A stretch of 64,000 nucleotides of DNA from Prorocentrum cordatum. Taxonomy: Eukaryota > Sar > Dinophyceae > Prorocentrales > Prorocentraceae. Location of the stretch: positions 277,501 to 341,500 of the forward strand of contig CAUYUJ010012625.1 in NCBI GenBank assembly GCA_963575745.1, written 5' to 3'. Position numbers and translations under genes: made by a program. Below, piece by piece: positions 1 through 9,920 of the stretch; position 1 is the stretch's first letter, and every line of letters starts with the position of its first letter. Under the pieces are notes generated by a model. That model did not search any database. It worked only from the letters and a program-made list of their open reading frames with translations, and was not told the origin of the DNA.

Positions 1-390
1 GATTTTGCACATCTTCGCTGGCTTAACCGGCGAGGCGATTGACACCTTGACGTCCATTTTCTGGTGGTCCTGCAGTGGAAGGCGCTCTCTGACCCTCGGC
101 CCTACTGAAAGCTCAGACTGTGGCATGCGCCTACTCGCAACATGGATGCGCACACTCCGAGAGGGTCCTCTCCCCACCAGGGGCGACGCCTGCTGTCGTC
201 CACTTGCGGGCAACCGCATGACGGCCAGTCGCCCGCGGCCGCCGAATACTAGAACAACAAACAATGCAAGCGGGATCGGGTGTGCGACTGACGCATTCGA
301 CACGATACTGCACATGATGGGAGCAAACAGATGGCGAAAGATTGCCTGGCTCACCCTCGAGCCAACGCTGGTCAGCCCTCTGGCCGACCC

Positions 391-551
391 TGGTCCGACG
401 CCCCGCGCAACGGCTTGCTGGGGTGAGCACCTCCGCGAGGTGCGGTAACCGAGCGAAGGCCCGACGACGGCTGGTCCGACGCCCCGCGCAACGGCTTGCT
501 GGGGTGAGCACCTCCGCGAGGTGCGGTGACCGAGCGAAGGCCCGACGAAGG
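391..551. repeat. 81-bp direct duplication
   Basis: Two head-to-tail copies of an 81-bp unit (391-471 and 472-551) beginning TGGTCCGACGCCCCGCGC. They differ at very few positions, so the duplication is recent. The unit holds a short palindrome, CACCTCCGCGAGGTGCGG. Overlapping open frames on both strands exist only because 81 is a multiple of three. The flanks (1-390 and 552-745) match nothing else in the window. Confidence 0.95.
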
Positions 552-745
552 GCCCCGGAGAGCCTGGGGGTGACGGCAGACAGCGAGCCCCGCACGCGCC
601 GGAGAGCTCGCCGTGGGCCTCTGCATGGCCGCCAGGTCCTCCTTCGTGGTGTGCTCGTCGATGACCTGGATGCAGGGGACCTGCCGCGCAGCCGCGGCGT
701 GCGCTGCTGCCCTCCTGGTCTGCCCCCGTCCCCACGCGCGCCTCG

Positions 746-913
746 GAAGGGGCCCCGGGACACGCAACAAAAATACCCACACGAATAAAAGGGCTAAACC
801 ACGTTTTCCCATACTTTCTGGGTGTTTGTCTTCCCCCTCCACTTCCCACATTTTCCCTTCTTTGCTTGGGAACCGACGATGAACTGTGTCTGTGTGTTTT
901 CTTCCCTCCTGAG
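746..913 (+). repeat. F5 dispersed repeat, copy a
   Basis: Dispersed repeat of about 165 bp starting GAAGGGGCCC-GGGACAC, running through a T-rich block (CTGGGTGTTTGTCTTCC) and a GACGATGAACTGTGTCTGTG block, and ending CCTCCTGAG. The same order of blocks occurs at 17323, 34273 (reverse), 52203, 58975 and more degenerately near 56283. No inverted ends are obvious. It could be a SINE-like or decayed element; there is no poly-A tail. Confidence 0.85.
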
Positions 914-1654
914 CCTCCATCCACCTCCTCATGCCCTCTCCTGCCCCCCTCCCTTGTCCTGCCTCCTGGTCCCCTTCTTCCTTCGGAGAGTTCACCTGCC
1001 TGCCCTCATCGCGATATTCCTTCTCCCATCAGTGTACTGCCCCCGATCAGTTTGCATGTCCTCCTCCCCCCCCGATTATGCATGTGTCATGGCATGGCCC
1101 CTGCAGTGGACAAAAAAAACTCAGGAAGCATAGCCACGTGAATTGATAGAAACATTACGTAGGAAGGCAATTCAAGCAGATGTCGTTACGACCAGGGTTC
1201 CGGCCACCCCCAACAAAAAGTCACCATCGGATCGCCCAAATAGCAGGCGAGGGAAGAACACATTAGAATATGAGAGCGCCTGACAAAATATTGATCTGGG
1301 AGCCCCCAGGCGAGCGTCGCCAGCTGGCCTCTCTCACTCCCCTCACTGGCGCAAGAAGCGCGTCAAGGACTGTGCCAGAGGCGCCGCCGGCAAGGCTCAG
1401 CTTGCATCCAATAAATCCGCGCGGAGATCCAGAAGTGAATGCCCGTGCAGTTTCCCCTTCTCCCAAACATACCAAATTGGCAGAGAGGATAAGAAGAGGG
1501 GGGAGAGAATAGAACCCGATATTGTATCATTCGCCATAACGCCCGTGACTGCCCCCCCCCCCGTTACCGCGCGTGGGGGTTAGCAACTCCTAAGCATTCC
1601 CGCCGAGGCCGCCGTGTTGGAATTCGAAATTCCTACGCATTCCCAGAATACACC
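914..1654. other. Non-genic stretch, one faint repeat
   Basis: 914-1070 is pyrimidine-rich. 1080-1530 is mixed composition without a supported gene. 1525-1654 (TCATTCGCCATAACGCCCGT and following) is distantly related to 57520-57665, which carries the same TCATTCGCGGTAACGCCCGT block, so it is probably the edge of another dispersed repeat. Confidence 0.5.
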
Positions 1655-1840
1655 GGCGTGAATCGTGACGTGACCAGGGCCCCTCCCCCTAGATGTTCCA
1701 TCTTGTACTACACCGTTTCCATGAGCGGTGCGGCCAGAAAGCGCCCGCCACGACGCATATACTGTAGGATTTCTCGGTGCGAGCGTGGCCCCAGGGGGGG
1801 CGACGCACACACAGTAGTAGCATGCCGGGGTGATGCCGAC
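1655..1840 (+). repeat. F8 dispersed repeat, copy a
   Basis: Related to 29600-29818 and 37258-37446. All share a GAGCGGTGTGGCCAGAAA-like block, CGCCCGCCACGACGCA, GATTTCTCGGTGCG and a G-tract followed by CGACGCACA. This copy is the most diverged. The function is unknown; a decayed non-autonomous element is likely. Confidence 0.8.
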
Positions 1841-2084
1841 CTAACACCTTCTCAACTGGGCAAGACTTGGCCCCGCGTCCCCACCTGCCCCCCCCCTGTG
1901 GTCGGGAGATGTGCCCTCGCAGTCGGGATTGGCGGCATCCATCGTCGCCTCGGTGGGGTAGGCCGCTGGCGCCAAGAGCCCAGGCTCGCTGGGCCAAAGG
2001 GTAGGTCTGACGATGCGGACAGAGATGAGAGGAGGAGAGCAAGAGAGGACTGGGGGCCCCCAAACGATGAGACTACGGACCATC

Positions 2085-2210
2085 CAGTGACTTCGAACTC
2101 CCAAGAGGCCTCAAAACGCGGTCCGTCACCGCAGAAAGACCCAAGTACATCCCCATACCCGTGCGGGCACCCCGAATCCCCACCGACTCACCACACCGAG
2201 GGGCAATGTT
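2085..2210 (+). repeat. F14 dispersed repeat, copy a (partial)
   Basis: Shares CGGTCCGTCACCGCA and CCCCGAATCCCCACCGACTC with 49660-49870, and looser similarity with 62500-62690. It is followed directly by an F15 copy, an adjacency also approached near 49.2-49.9 kb. Confidence 0.75.
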
Positions 2211-2224
2211 ATGGGGGGACCCGC

Positions 2225-2375
2225 TCAGGGGGGGAAGCATTGACCTCGAATCCGCGGTACGTCGCCGATAGACCAGCGCTGGGCCCCCGAAGCCTCACGG
2301 TCCTACGCGGAGTGGGCCATCGGGACCCTTTCGGGGATGAATGGGCAATCGGGGGTCGATGCCTTCCCCCCTGAG
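2225..2375 (+). repeat. F15 dispersed repeat, copy a
   Basis: Carries TGACCTCGAATCCGCGGTAC, GTCGCCGATAGACC and a right end GGGGGTCGATGCC. This matches 55750-55910 in the same order and 26730-26990 in reverse. The ATCGACC start and GGTCGAT end are inverted, suggesting a small terminal-inverted-repeat element. Confidence 0.75.
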
Positions 2376-3368
2376 CCCATCCCTGCGCCAAACGTTGCCC
2401 CTGACATTTCGTCCCTGGGGCGGCCAGCTTGCGACCAGGGCCTGGGCCTTCCGGGGGGGCGCGCTGATACTTCCTGCTCCTCCTCTTCCCCCTTGTCATC
2501 CTCGCCCCCTCCCCATCCTCGTCCTCCTCTCTCTACTCCTTGCGCCACGTCTGGAGTCGCCAGGGGCGTGACGAGGGGGCGCCCCTACGAGCACTGGAGC
2601 ACCACCCCCAGGCCACACGCACGCCCCTTGTGGCGCCGCGCTCGCTGCCTTCCACAGCTGAAGCCGCCCATAAAGAAACATGTCCCCTGTATGCCGCGGG
2701 GCTGCTAAGACCACTGCCACACGACGGCCTGGAAACGCTGGGATCAACTCATGGACTCATGGCAAGTTAAGAGCACCGTATGTGTTGACTCGCCCCTCGA
2801 TGTTGTCCGCCTGATGCCCCCCAAACAGAAAAACGGCCCGAGACTAGAAAAGAAAAAACTGCATAAACAAACTGTTGGCCCTCCACGCGGTTTTCTAGGA
2901 TCTGCGCCGGTTGCTGAAGTCTGCCGTTGGTGCGTCCTCGACGCATGGACCACCATAAACATTATCAAAGAGCCAGCGCATGAAGCATCAGAGAGGAAGG
3001 GCATCAGGCAACATGAGTAAGCCCGTGACGGCAGCGTTCACTCATACATCAATGAATCTGCAGTCGACCGATTGCCATGCATGTGGAGAGCGCAACACTT
3101 GCGCCATCACTCGCCACAGTGCAGTCTACTGTACAGTCGATACATCTGACACATGTTGCTACAAGAAATCTTGGGGCACAGTATTCGCCGATCGTTGAAG
3201 ATCCGATGATGCTCCAGAGCGTCTGTGGGCCCCCAGGGTCATCAGGGGTTAAGGAAGCTCCGTGAGGCACATGCTGGCAAGCTGGTCTCTTATGTCACGC
3301 ACCTACTTCAGGAAAGCCACCACCGTGCCTCTAGCACGAAGCGGGAAGGCTCAGGCAACACTGAGAGG
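2376..3368. other. Non-genic stretch
   Basis: 2470-2545 is a CT-rich run. 2700-3300 has more balanced composition with only short frames in every direction. Nothing here matches another place in the window and I recognise no gene. Confidence 0.5.
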
Positions 3369-3463
3369 GCCGTGCTGCTGATGCAATCAAACTTGTGAGT
3401 CTTTAAGGGCCCAGAGGCCGTGCTGCTGCTGCAATCAAACTTGACAGTCTTTAAGGGCCCAGA
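3369..3463. repeat. 48-bp tandem duplication
   Basis: Two copies (3369-3416 and 3417-3463) of a unit starting GCCGTGCTGCTG and ending TTTAAGGGCCCAGA, with a few substitutions. Confidence 0.93.
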
Positions 3464-3715
3464 CCAGTCGTTTCTCGGGGGCGGCCAAGAGGGGGGTGTC
3501 CAAGGTGGGGGAGGGGGGCGCAAATCATGGTCGGCGGCACGTGTGCGGCCCAGGGGGGGCCAGGAACGTAATGAAAAAAAAAAGAGGCGCCATGAGATCC
3601 CCCCCCCCTAGTCATCACCCCCCTCTTGCCCGCACCCCAATTTCCAATGTCGGCCCAGGCCGGCCGGGCTGGCCCTGGGTCTGCCAGAATCGCTCGCGTC
3701 GTCTTACCCCGCCCG

Positions 3716-3867
3716 GGAGGGCCCCAAAACGATCCCAGACGGCTCCAAGGGGCCCCAAAGATTGTCAAAGAGGGCCCCAAGTCGCCCCCAGATCGACACC
3801 CAAGATGGCCTCAAGATGGCCCAAGAGGCCTCCAAGACTTCACAAAAGGCCTCCTCAGAGGGCCCCG
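3716..3867. repeat. Period-12 GGCCCCAAGAGG array, block 1
   Basis: Degenerate repeat with a core of about 12 nt (GGCCCCAAGA, GGCCTCCAAGA, ATGGCCCAAGAGG). The plus strand reads as Pro/Arg/Lys-rich and the minus strand as Gly/Leu/Trp-rich, both low complexity. Further blocks lie at 4450, 8915, 14340, 14520 and 33575. The satellite element F17 begins 21 bp downstream. Confidence 0.9.
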
Positions 3868-3887
3868 TGATCTACAAACCATTGATT

Positions 3888-4371
3888 CCCTACCTAGGCT
3901 CTGCCTAGAAGGGTTCTTACTCGGTTTGCTTAAAGGGCCGGGCAGAGGAACTCGCCCCAGGCGGTTCCCTCGGCATCCGCCCCGCGGTTCCCCCAGTGAC
4001 GTTCCCTTAGCTTAGCGTTGCTTATCTCATCTTAGCTTAGCTTAGCTTAGCTCAGCTGAGCTTCATCATAGCTCAGGTTTAGCTTAGCTTAGCTTACCTT
4101 CATCTTGGCTTCGCTGAGCTTTAGCATAGCATAGCACAGCATAGCATAACGTAGCATAGCATAGCGCAGCATAGTATAACATAACATAGCCCAGCATAGC
4201 ATAGCATAGCGCATCATATCATATCATATCATAACATAGCACAGCAGAGCACAGCACAGCACAGCACAGCGCAGCATAGCATAGCATAGCATACCATAGC
4301 ATAGCAGAGCATAGCAACTAATGCTGCTTTCCTAGGGGCTCCAACTTCTAGGTAGGGTCGCACTGGGGTAA
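3888..4371 (+). mobile_element. F17 element copy a with AGCAT satellite core
   Basis: Bounded by CCCTACCTAG at 3888-3897 and its exact inverse CTAGGTAGGG at 4348-4357; similarity to copy b (54201-54630) continues another 14 bp. The left arm (GCTCTGCCTAGAAGGGTTCT) and right arm (AATGCTGCTTTCCTAGGGGC) are conserved between copies. The core is a 5-bp satellite that shifts from AGCTT to AGCAT units. It encodes no protein. The satellite inside conserved arms suggests amplification within a non-autonomous DNA element. Confidence 0.85.
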
Positions 4372-4392
4372 ATGCCTTCTGTTGTTGAATGT

Positions 4393-4690
4393 TTCTGGCG
4401 TTCTTGCCTGTTCGGCTTTCCGACGCTCCAAGACGTCCCAGAAAACCAACAAAACCACCCCAAAGACAGCCTAAGTGCGCCCCAGGACGGCCCAGGAGGC
4501 GCCCAAGTCGACCCAAGAGGCCCCAAGACGGCCTCAAAAGAGGCCCAAGAGAGGGGACACGAACCTAAAAGGGCCCCAAGAGGCCCAAAGGAACCCCCAA
4601 GAGGTCCTAAAGAGGCCCCACAACGGCCCCCAAGGGCCTTCAAAACTGCCTCCAAGAGGCCGCCGAGAGGCCCCACACGAGATCCCGACG
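4393..4690. repeat. Period-12 array with conserved leader, block 2
   Basis: Begins with a leader, TGTTCGGCTTTCCGACGCTC, that recurs before the 33.7 kb array as CGTTTCGGCTTCTCGACGCTC. It then runs for about 240 bp as GGCCCCAAGAGG-like units. A 224-residue plus frame across it is Pro/Arg/Lys low complexity and not a credible protein. Confidence 0.9.
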
Positions 4691-5221
4691 AACATCCAAT
4701 AGGCGTTACACCGTTATACCCACACCTCAGACACTGTGGCGGATTGGGCCGAAGGCCATTTGATTCCATAAACCCTGGCAACCAAGTCCTGACCAGGCGA
4801 TGCATCGGTATAACAAAATTGTTTCCGTCGCCGGGAACGCCTGTCACAGGGCGGCTGGAAAATTCAGACCTTTACGTGCCACCGTTGGGAGCGGCGCCCC
4901 AAACAGCGAAAACTATCAGGTTATACTGCTCTTCGCCAGTAAAAAATCACACGCCGTGTGGCAGCAGACTCACCTCCACGAGTGGAGGCGGCGGTGGCTC
5001 GGCTGCCTTAGGACTCCCCATCCAGAAGCCCTGGTCGGCCGCGTAGGCCAAGAACACCAGCAGGGGGAGGAAGGCGAGGGTGGCGATGCCCTCCCCGATG
5101 GACACCTCGTTGTCCTGCAGGACAGCGCCAACGCACCCGAACGATCACTCCCAAAACACAGGGCGTGCCCGCCGAATCAACCGCCCGAGCCGCCGATCTC
5201 TCGGCGCACCTGAGCCTCTCT
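4691..5221. other. Non-genic stretch
   Basis: Unique within the window. It contains one short Gly run (GGAGGCGGCGGTGGC at about 4985). I see no gene or repeat here. Confidence 0.5.
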
Positions 5222-5379
5222 GTCGAAGAAGAAAAACCATGAACATAAACTTTTGCGGCGCTCCGCGCGGACGCGCCAGGGGCGGCGACGGAGGCGCCGC
5301 CAAAGGGGCCCAGCGCGGATCCAAGAAACCCGCGCGGAGCGCAAACAAATAATGGTTATGGCGTTGTTTCTTTTTCGAC
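5222..5379 (+). mobile_element. F1 hairpin element, copy 1
   Basis: Outer arms GTCGAAGAAGAAA (5222) and TTTCTTTTTCGAC (to 5379) are inverted. Inside them are inverted CATAAACTTTT / GGTTATG arms, then CGCTCCGCGCGG / CCGCGCGGAGCG, and a central palindrome rich in GGCGCC. The whole element can fold into one hairpin. It has no coding capacity, as expected of a foldback MITE. Two more F1 copies follow within 500 bp. Confidence 0.92.
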
Positions 5380-5393
5380 TCTACTCCCCGGGG

Positions 5394-5594
5394 TACCAGA
5401 AGAAAAACGGCACAACCTAACCTTGTTCGGAGGTCCGCGCGGATCTCCTGGATCGGCACGGGATACCCTTCCTTGGCGCGAGGGCCGCGCCAGGGGCGGC
5501 GCCAAAGGCGCCGCCAGGGGGTGCCGTCGCCAAGCCGAGGACACCGCGCGGACCTCCGAAATATCATGTTTGCGTCATTGCTTGTTCCCCGAAG
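5394..5594 (+). mobile_element. F1 hairpin element, copy 2
   Basis: Variant with arms AGGTCCGCGCGGATCTCC / CGCGCGGACCTCCG around GGGCGGCGCCAAAGGCGCC. The ends (AGAAGAAAAACGGCAC and GCGTCATTGCTTGTTCC) still resemble the family arms. Confidence 0.85.
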
Positions 5595-5660
5595 TCCACA
5601 CGTGGGTGCTCCTACTCCGCATGTTGCCCCATTCCTGTTCTCGTCTCGCTAGACCCACCT

Positions 5661-5860
5661 GGCAGACTGCAGAAACATGAACTGCTGGCGCTCCGCGTGG
5701 ATTTCTTGGACCCGCGCTGGGCCCCCCATCCCTGGTGCGTGGAGCGCGCTGGGGGCGGCGCTGGAGGCGCGCCGCCGGGGGGGGCCCAGGCGTCGATCCG
5801 AGAAGCCCGCGCGGAAAGCCAACACTTCCTGGCCATGGCGCTGTTTTTTCCTTCGCAGGT
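5661..5860 (+). mobile_element. F1 hairpin element, copy 3
   Basis: Arms GGCGCTCCGCGTGGATTTC and GCCCGCGCGGAAAGCC, with conserved TTCTTGGACCCGCGCTGG near the left arm and an expanded G-run in the core. It ends ATGGCGCTGTTTTTTCCTTC. Confidence 0.88.
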
Positions 5861-5887
5861 GGCCCCCTCACTTTTTACCCGTCTCGC

Positions 5888-5965
5888 ACGGGCCGGCAGC
5901 GCCGACCACTGCGGCGGGGCACGCTGGGCGGCAGCGCCGGCCACTGTGGCGGGGCACGCTGGGCG
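5888..5965. repeat. 36-bp tandem duplication
   Basis: Two units of CGGCAGCGCCG-CCACTG-GGCGGGGCACGCTGGG lie between F1 copy 3 and F2 copy a. GC-rich with no coding meaning. Confidence 0.85.
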
Positions 5966-5978
5966 CGGGGCGCGTAGA

Positions 5979-6135
5979 CTTAAGTCGGGCGTGTCCCCCT
6001 GCAGGGGCATGATGGGCAAAACATAAAAATACTCAAAAAATGAAGCCAAAATATTGAAAAAAACAATCGTCCCCAGACTATAATTTAAAACTATGTTCGA
6101 AGAATCCTTCTGCAGAGGGACATGCCCGACTTAAG
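5979..6135 (+). mobile_element. F2 terminal-inverted-repeat element, copy a
   Basis: Perfect ends CTTAAGTCGGGCGTGTCCC (5979) and GGGACATGCCCGACTTAAG (to 6135), differing at a single inner base. The interior is AT-rich (strings of A, TAAAAATACTC) and contains GTCCCCAGACTATA. At 157 bp and non-coding it is a classic MITE. Four other copies are at 12729, 44409, 50070 and 57278. Confidence 0.95.
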
Positions 6136-6678
6136 CGTAGACAAATGCTAACGCAGCGGGCGGACGCGGAGGCAGGAGGAGCAGACCCGGCCGTCGAGTC
6201 GACAACCGAGGGGCGCCCTGGCGGCCTCGGGCACCGAGGGCGGGGTGCAGCAGGAAGCGGATCAGGCCACCGTGCCTCGGGCTTTCTGGGGCGCGGCGCC
6301 AAAAGGCCGCGGCGCAGTGGACCTGGACGGACGTCTGGCCTCTGGAGGCAGAGATTGCTATCCATCTCCACTGCGCCTCGGGCTCCTGAGAGAAGTAACC
6401 CGAGTCTCAAGATGCAACGCACGTGGATAACAGTCTCGCGGGCAAGGGATGCGTCGACGCCTATCCCAGGATTCGGGGGGTTTGCGAATGGACCCACAAC
6501 TTGAAACCCAACCCTGGTATATACGATAGGGGGGACGCAAATCATCGATATGGATGCGTCCAAAAGACTCTGCTAGAATGTACCCTCAGAGCTCCGTTTT
6601 TTTTTCTCGGAGCGACCAACCTTTTCGGGCGGCGCTCGGGGATCGGGGAAGACAGATCGCCTGCGGGTGCAAACCAAA
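6136..6678. other. Non-genic stretch
   Basis: GC-rich in its first half and mixed afterwards. I see no gene, no copy elsewhere and no internal repeat of note. Confidence 0.45.
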
Positions 6679-6716
6679 AGGACGATGACGATGATGATGT
6701 CGATGATGATGATGCC

Positions 6717-6762
<46 letters not shown>

Positions 6763-6800
6763 GTGGTGATGATGATGATGATGGTGATGATGATGCTGAC

Positions 6801-6854
<54 letters not shown>

Positions 6855-6976
6855 AATGACGATGATGATGATGATGATGATGTTCCTGCTGCTGCTGATG
6901 ATGCTGATGATGCTGATGTTGTTGGTGTTGATGATCATGATGATGATAATGATAATGATGATGATGATGATGATGC

Positions 6977-7014
<38 letters not shown>

Positions 7015-7070
7015 CGGAGGAGGAGAATGAGGAGGAGGAGGAGGAGGAGGAGGAGGAGGACCTCCCCATC
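6679..7070. repeat. GAT microsatellite followed by GGA run
   Basis: About 340 bp of imperfect (GAT)n with GAC, GGT and GCT interruptions, then about 50 bp of (GGA)n ending GACCTCCCCATCCTC. The same GGA-to-CCTCCCCATC transition closes the two F23 elements. Poly-Asp, poly-Met, poly-His and poly-Ile frames here are artefacts. Confidence 0.97.
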
Positions 7071-7089
7071 CTCTCCTCCCCCATTTCGA

Positions 7090-7640
7090 CACTCACACGT
7101 TTCGTGGTCCCATAGGGAGCTCCACCGATTGCCTGTGGAGATTTCGCATGCGCCCGCCCGACTCATGTCGGCAGATCTCTGACGCGTTTTGTGGCCCCAT
7201 AGGGAGCTCAGCCGAGAGCCTATGTGGTGGTTTCGCATGCGCCAGCCCCACACATTTGGGCACACCCCGCACACGTTTCGAGCTCCACCGAAGGCCTCCG
7301 TGGTGAATTCGCATGCGTCCGCCCGACCCAGTTCGGCACACCCCCTACACCTTTCGTGGCTGCATCGGGAACTCCACCGAAGGCTTCTGTGATGAATTCG
7401 CAAGCGTTCCCCCGGCCCATGTTGGCACACACCTCACATTTTCGTGGCCCGATAGAGGGCTCCACCGAGGGCTTCTGTGTGGAATTCGCAGGCGTTCCCC
7501 CGGCCCCTGTTGGCACACCCCTCACATTTGTCGTGGCCCATTAGAGAGCTCCACCGAGGGCCTCCGTGGTGAGTTCGCATGCGGCCGCTGGGCCCATTTC
7601 GGCACACCCCTCACCCGTTGCGTGGCCCCATCAAGGGGCC
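7090..7640. repeat. About 88-bp tandem array
   Basis: Six to seven units spaced 76-89 bp (GCATGCG landmarks at 7146, 7235, 7311, 7400, 7488 and 7577). Each contains CCCATAGGGAGCTC-CACCGA, a GGTGAATTCGCATGCG block and GGCACACCCC. The CCCATAGGGAGCTCCACCGA core is shared with the 78-bp array at 46.98 kb. Since 88-89 is not a multiple of three, a conserved repeat protein is unlikely. Confidence 0.92.
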
Positions 7641-8204
7641 GGCCACGCTCGCGCACCCCTCTTGGATTCGCTCTCTTCGCTGCCCAGATTCCCCTCGCCC
7701 CGTGTCAATTGTTTCGCGAGTGCCCTTCTGTGCTCCCAAGTGCCAGACCTCACGAAGAAGTTGACGGGTCGACCCTCCCGCTCCGATCGCCCCCTGCCCG
7801 CACTGCCCAGCGCCTCGCAATTCCCGCGGATCGCTATACCGTTCGCTTTTCTGAGTTTGCGTGACCCCTCCTTAGCCCTCACCTCCCTCGCGGCACTCGC
7901 AGCTGCATGTGGTTGGATCCGTCGCCAGGCCAAATTCACAAGCAATATGCACGGAGCCGAGCCGAGGACCGCCTTTTGAAAACCGGCCGCCCTCCATCTT
8001 TGCAACGGCTGCTAGCTTTGAACACGAAAACGAATTTGCGCGGCGCCACGGCAAGAGCCACATTCCGAAAACGGCCCGCCCTCCCTTTGAGGCTGTTTCA
8101 AAGCACACGCTTCAGGACCCGAAGCTGTGAGAAAAGATCGGGCGAAACGCCCGGCCGCCCGACCGAGACGTCTGGGGGCACGACGGGGAGGAGGTATTTA
8201 TGGT
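7641..8204. other. Non-genic stretch
   Basis: Balanced composition, with a weak internal echo: AAAACCGGCCGCCCTCC near 7979 and AAAACGGCCCGCCCTCC near 8068. No gene is supported. Confidence 0.5.
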
Positions 8205-8620
8205 GGACAGGCATGGGGATTTGAGGAGTTGGAGATAGGAGAAAGAGGGGAGAGGACGGGGAACGAGAGGAGATAGGAAAGAGGAGGAGGAAGAAGAAGA
8301 AATCAGAGGAAAGGGGGCTTCTTGGGTGCGCGGGGGGTCCGTGTGGATCGCGACGCAGAAGTACAGCCACACGTAAGCAAAGATTGAGAACGAGGCAGTC
8401 ACAAAGAAGACGTTCACGTCCTCCCCGGAGGGCGGCGGCGGTGGCAAAGGCAGTGGTGGTCGGTAGGGAAAGATTGGGGGGGGACGAAAGGCGGGAGGGA
8501 GCAGAGAGAGGCGAGGAGAGGGAAGACAGGAGGAAGGGGGAGAGTGCAGGAGACAGGAAGAGAGAACGGAGGGACGGAGGACGGCGAAGAATTGAATGGT
8601 CGACTCTCCTGTGGAACTCC
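8205..8620. repeat. Purine-rich tract
   Basis: Mostly A/G on the plus strand (GGAGATAGGAGAAAGAGGGG-like), interrupted by mixed bases around 8325-8440. Such tracts can form triplex DNA. Frames across it are low-complexity Arg/Glu/Gly. No gene is supported. Confidence 0.7.
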
Positions 8621-8664
8621 TGGAAGGCGAGAGGGGTGCAGAGCTGGGTGCTCGGTTGGGTGGA

Positions 8665-8755
8665 AGCTCCGCCACCGTGCCGCTGGGCACGGAGTGGGCG
8701 GATCCTCAGGCCCGGGGCCCCATCCTCTGAGCCTCAATCCCCACTCCCAAGAAGG
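8665..8755 (+). repeat. Segment duplicated at 33.39 kb
   Basis: CCGCTGGGCACGGAGTGGGC followed by TCCTCAG and CTGAGCCTCAATCC also occurs at 33387-33455 in the same orientation. Both are followed within a few hundred bases by a period-12 array. Confidence 0.85.
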
Positions 8756-8756
<1 letters not shown>

Positions 8757-8838
<82 letters not shown>

Positions 8839-8882
8839 AAGGAGGAGGAGGAGGAGGAGGAGAAAGAGGAGGAGGAGGGGGG
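8757..8882. repeat. GAT microsatellite followed by GGA run
   Basis: About 27 perfect GAT units, then about 40 bp of GGA. The purity suggests recent expansion. Poly-Met/His/Ser frames are artefacts. Confidence 0.97.
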
Positions 8883-8914
8883 CTTTGCAAAAAGGGGGCG
8901 CGTACATGTTTCAG

Positions 8915-9085
8915 GGCCCCAAGACGGGCCAAAGGGACCCCACGCGGCCTGCCATGCGGCCCAGACAGGCCCCGAGACGCCACCCAAGACCGGCCCAAGA
9001 TGGCCTCAAGATGGCCCAAAGAGGCCTCCAAGACACCCCAAGAGGCACTCAAGAGGCCTCCCAAGAGGGCCTCAAGAGGCAACCA
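8915..9085. repeat. Period-12 array, block 3
   Basis: GGGCCCCAAGACGGGCC, GGCCCAAGATGGCC and GGCCTCCAAGACACCCC units. Antisense frames read Leu/Gly/Trp-rich. Same class as 3716 and 33575. Confidence 0.88.
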
Positions 9086-9129
9086 TCATTGAGTTTCCAT
9101 AGGTTGTGGACGGATTCAAAATGTGTTTG

Positions 9130-9253
9130 AAATATAAGAAAATATTCGAAACATCTTAAAATGTTGCTACACGTTTAAAACATGTGTAACACATGTTTTA
9201 GACATCTGGAAATCATTAGGCAACATGCTTCCCCTCCATTGATCGTCCTCCAC
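9130..9253. repeat. F19 AT-rich ACATGTTTT repeat, copy a
   Basis: Contains several ACATGTTT or TGTTTAA words and ends ACACATGTTTTAGACATCTG, then GGCAACATGCTTCC and TTGATCGTCC. The last 65 or so bases match 23945-24010. AT-rich and unlike its surroundings. Confidence 0.85.
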
Positions 9254-9332
9254 AGCTTTACAGCCAACCCGACGAGAACGCGACCGTGCTCACGACATTT
9301 TTTGGGTCTGGCGAGGGGAGCGGGGTAGGCAC

Positions 9333-9504
9333 ATACAGTGCAGGCCTGTCCACAAGAAACCGTCCACAGGAACCCCAGGGCGTCCCCCAATTCTTGGTGT
9401 GGGAACGTCACGCCTTCAATCTCAAAGCCATCGAAAGTCAAGAAACCCGGGGCATCCTGGAGGCAAGCGGGTTTCTTTTTTGGGGGCATGGGTCTCTACG
9501 GTAC
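9333..9504 (+). mobile_element. F4 element, copy a
   Basis: Left end ACATACAGTGCAGGCCTG with CACAAGAAACC; right end GGGGGCATGGGTCTCTACGG. The arms are imperfect inverses and the middle holds GGGAACGTCACGCCTTC and GGGGCATCCTGGAGGCAAGC. Family mates: 11768, 23400, 32521, 34597 and 55471. Confidence 0.85.
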
Positions 9505-9920
9505 GTAAAACACGCAGGACCCGAGCCACAGGAGAGGGGCAACGTCCTGGCCATCGCTCGGACGTCCATTCCCTGTGTTTGCTTCGGTTTCGTGCGTGTT
9601 TTTTTTTGAAGATGATCCAGGACGCTCCTTAATAATCCCCGCCGAGAGAAAGTGCACACGTCCGAGCGATACCAGGCACAGGAGAGTGGCAACGTATAGG
9701 CGCACGCGTAAAAACACGTACAAGATTCGAGACCAAGGAGAGGGGCGGTCCAGGGGCACGGCACATGCGCAGAACACCCAGGATTCGAGCCCCAGGGCAC
9801 GGGGCAATCTCTGTGGGAGCACAAGCACAGCACCTTGGACTCGAGCACCAGAAAAAAAGAGGCAAATCGATGGGAACACGCGCAAAACACAGTGGCTTCT
9901 TTGCCCGAACACTCGAGTGA
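9505..9920. repeat. Degenerate array of about 60 bp with GATTCGAGCCC motif
   Basis: Units contain AAAACACGCAGGACCCGAGC, ACACGTACAAGATTCGAG, AGAACACCCAGGATTCGAGC and similar. CACAGGAGAG-GGCAACGT occurs on both sides of F3 copy a (9529 and 9678), showing that F3 sits inside this array. Confidence 0.8.
9549..9676 (+). mobile_element. F3 terminal-inverted-repeat element, copy a
   Basis: Ends TGGCCATCGCTCGGACGTCC and ACACGTCCGAGCGATACCAG are near-perfect inverses. The interior contains CGGTTTCGTGCGTG and GATGATCCAGGACGCTCC. About 128 bp, non-coding. Other copies are at 13015 and 36058. Confidence 0.92.

Noticed and set aside
6423-7115. Acidic poly-Asp protein of 230 codons
   Set aside because: It is the GAT microsatellite read in one frame. 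The other frames give poly-Met and poly-His, and the flanks have no supporting signal.
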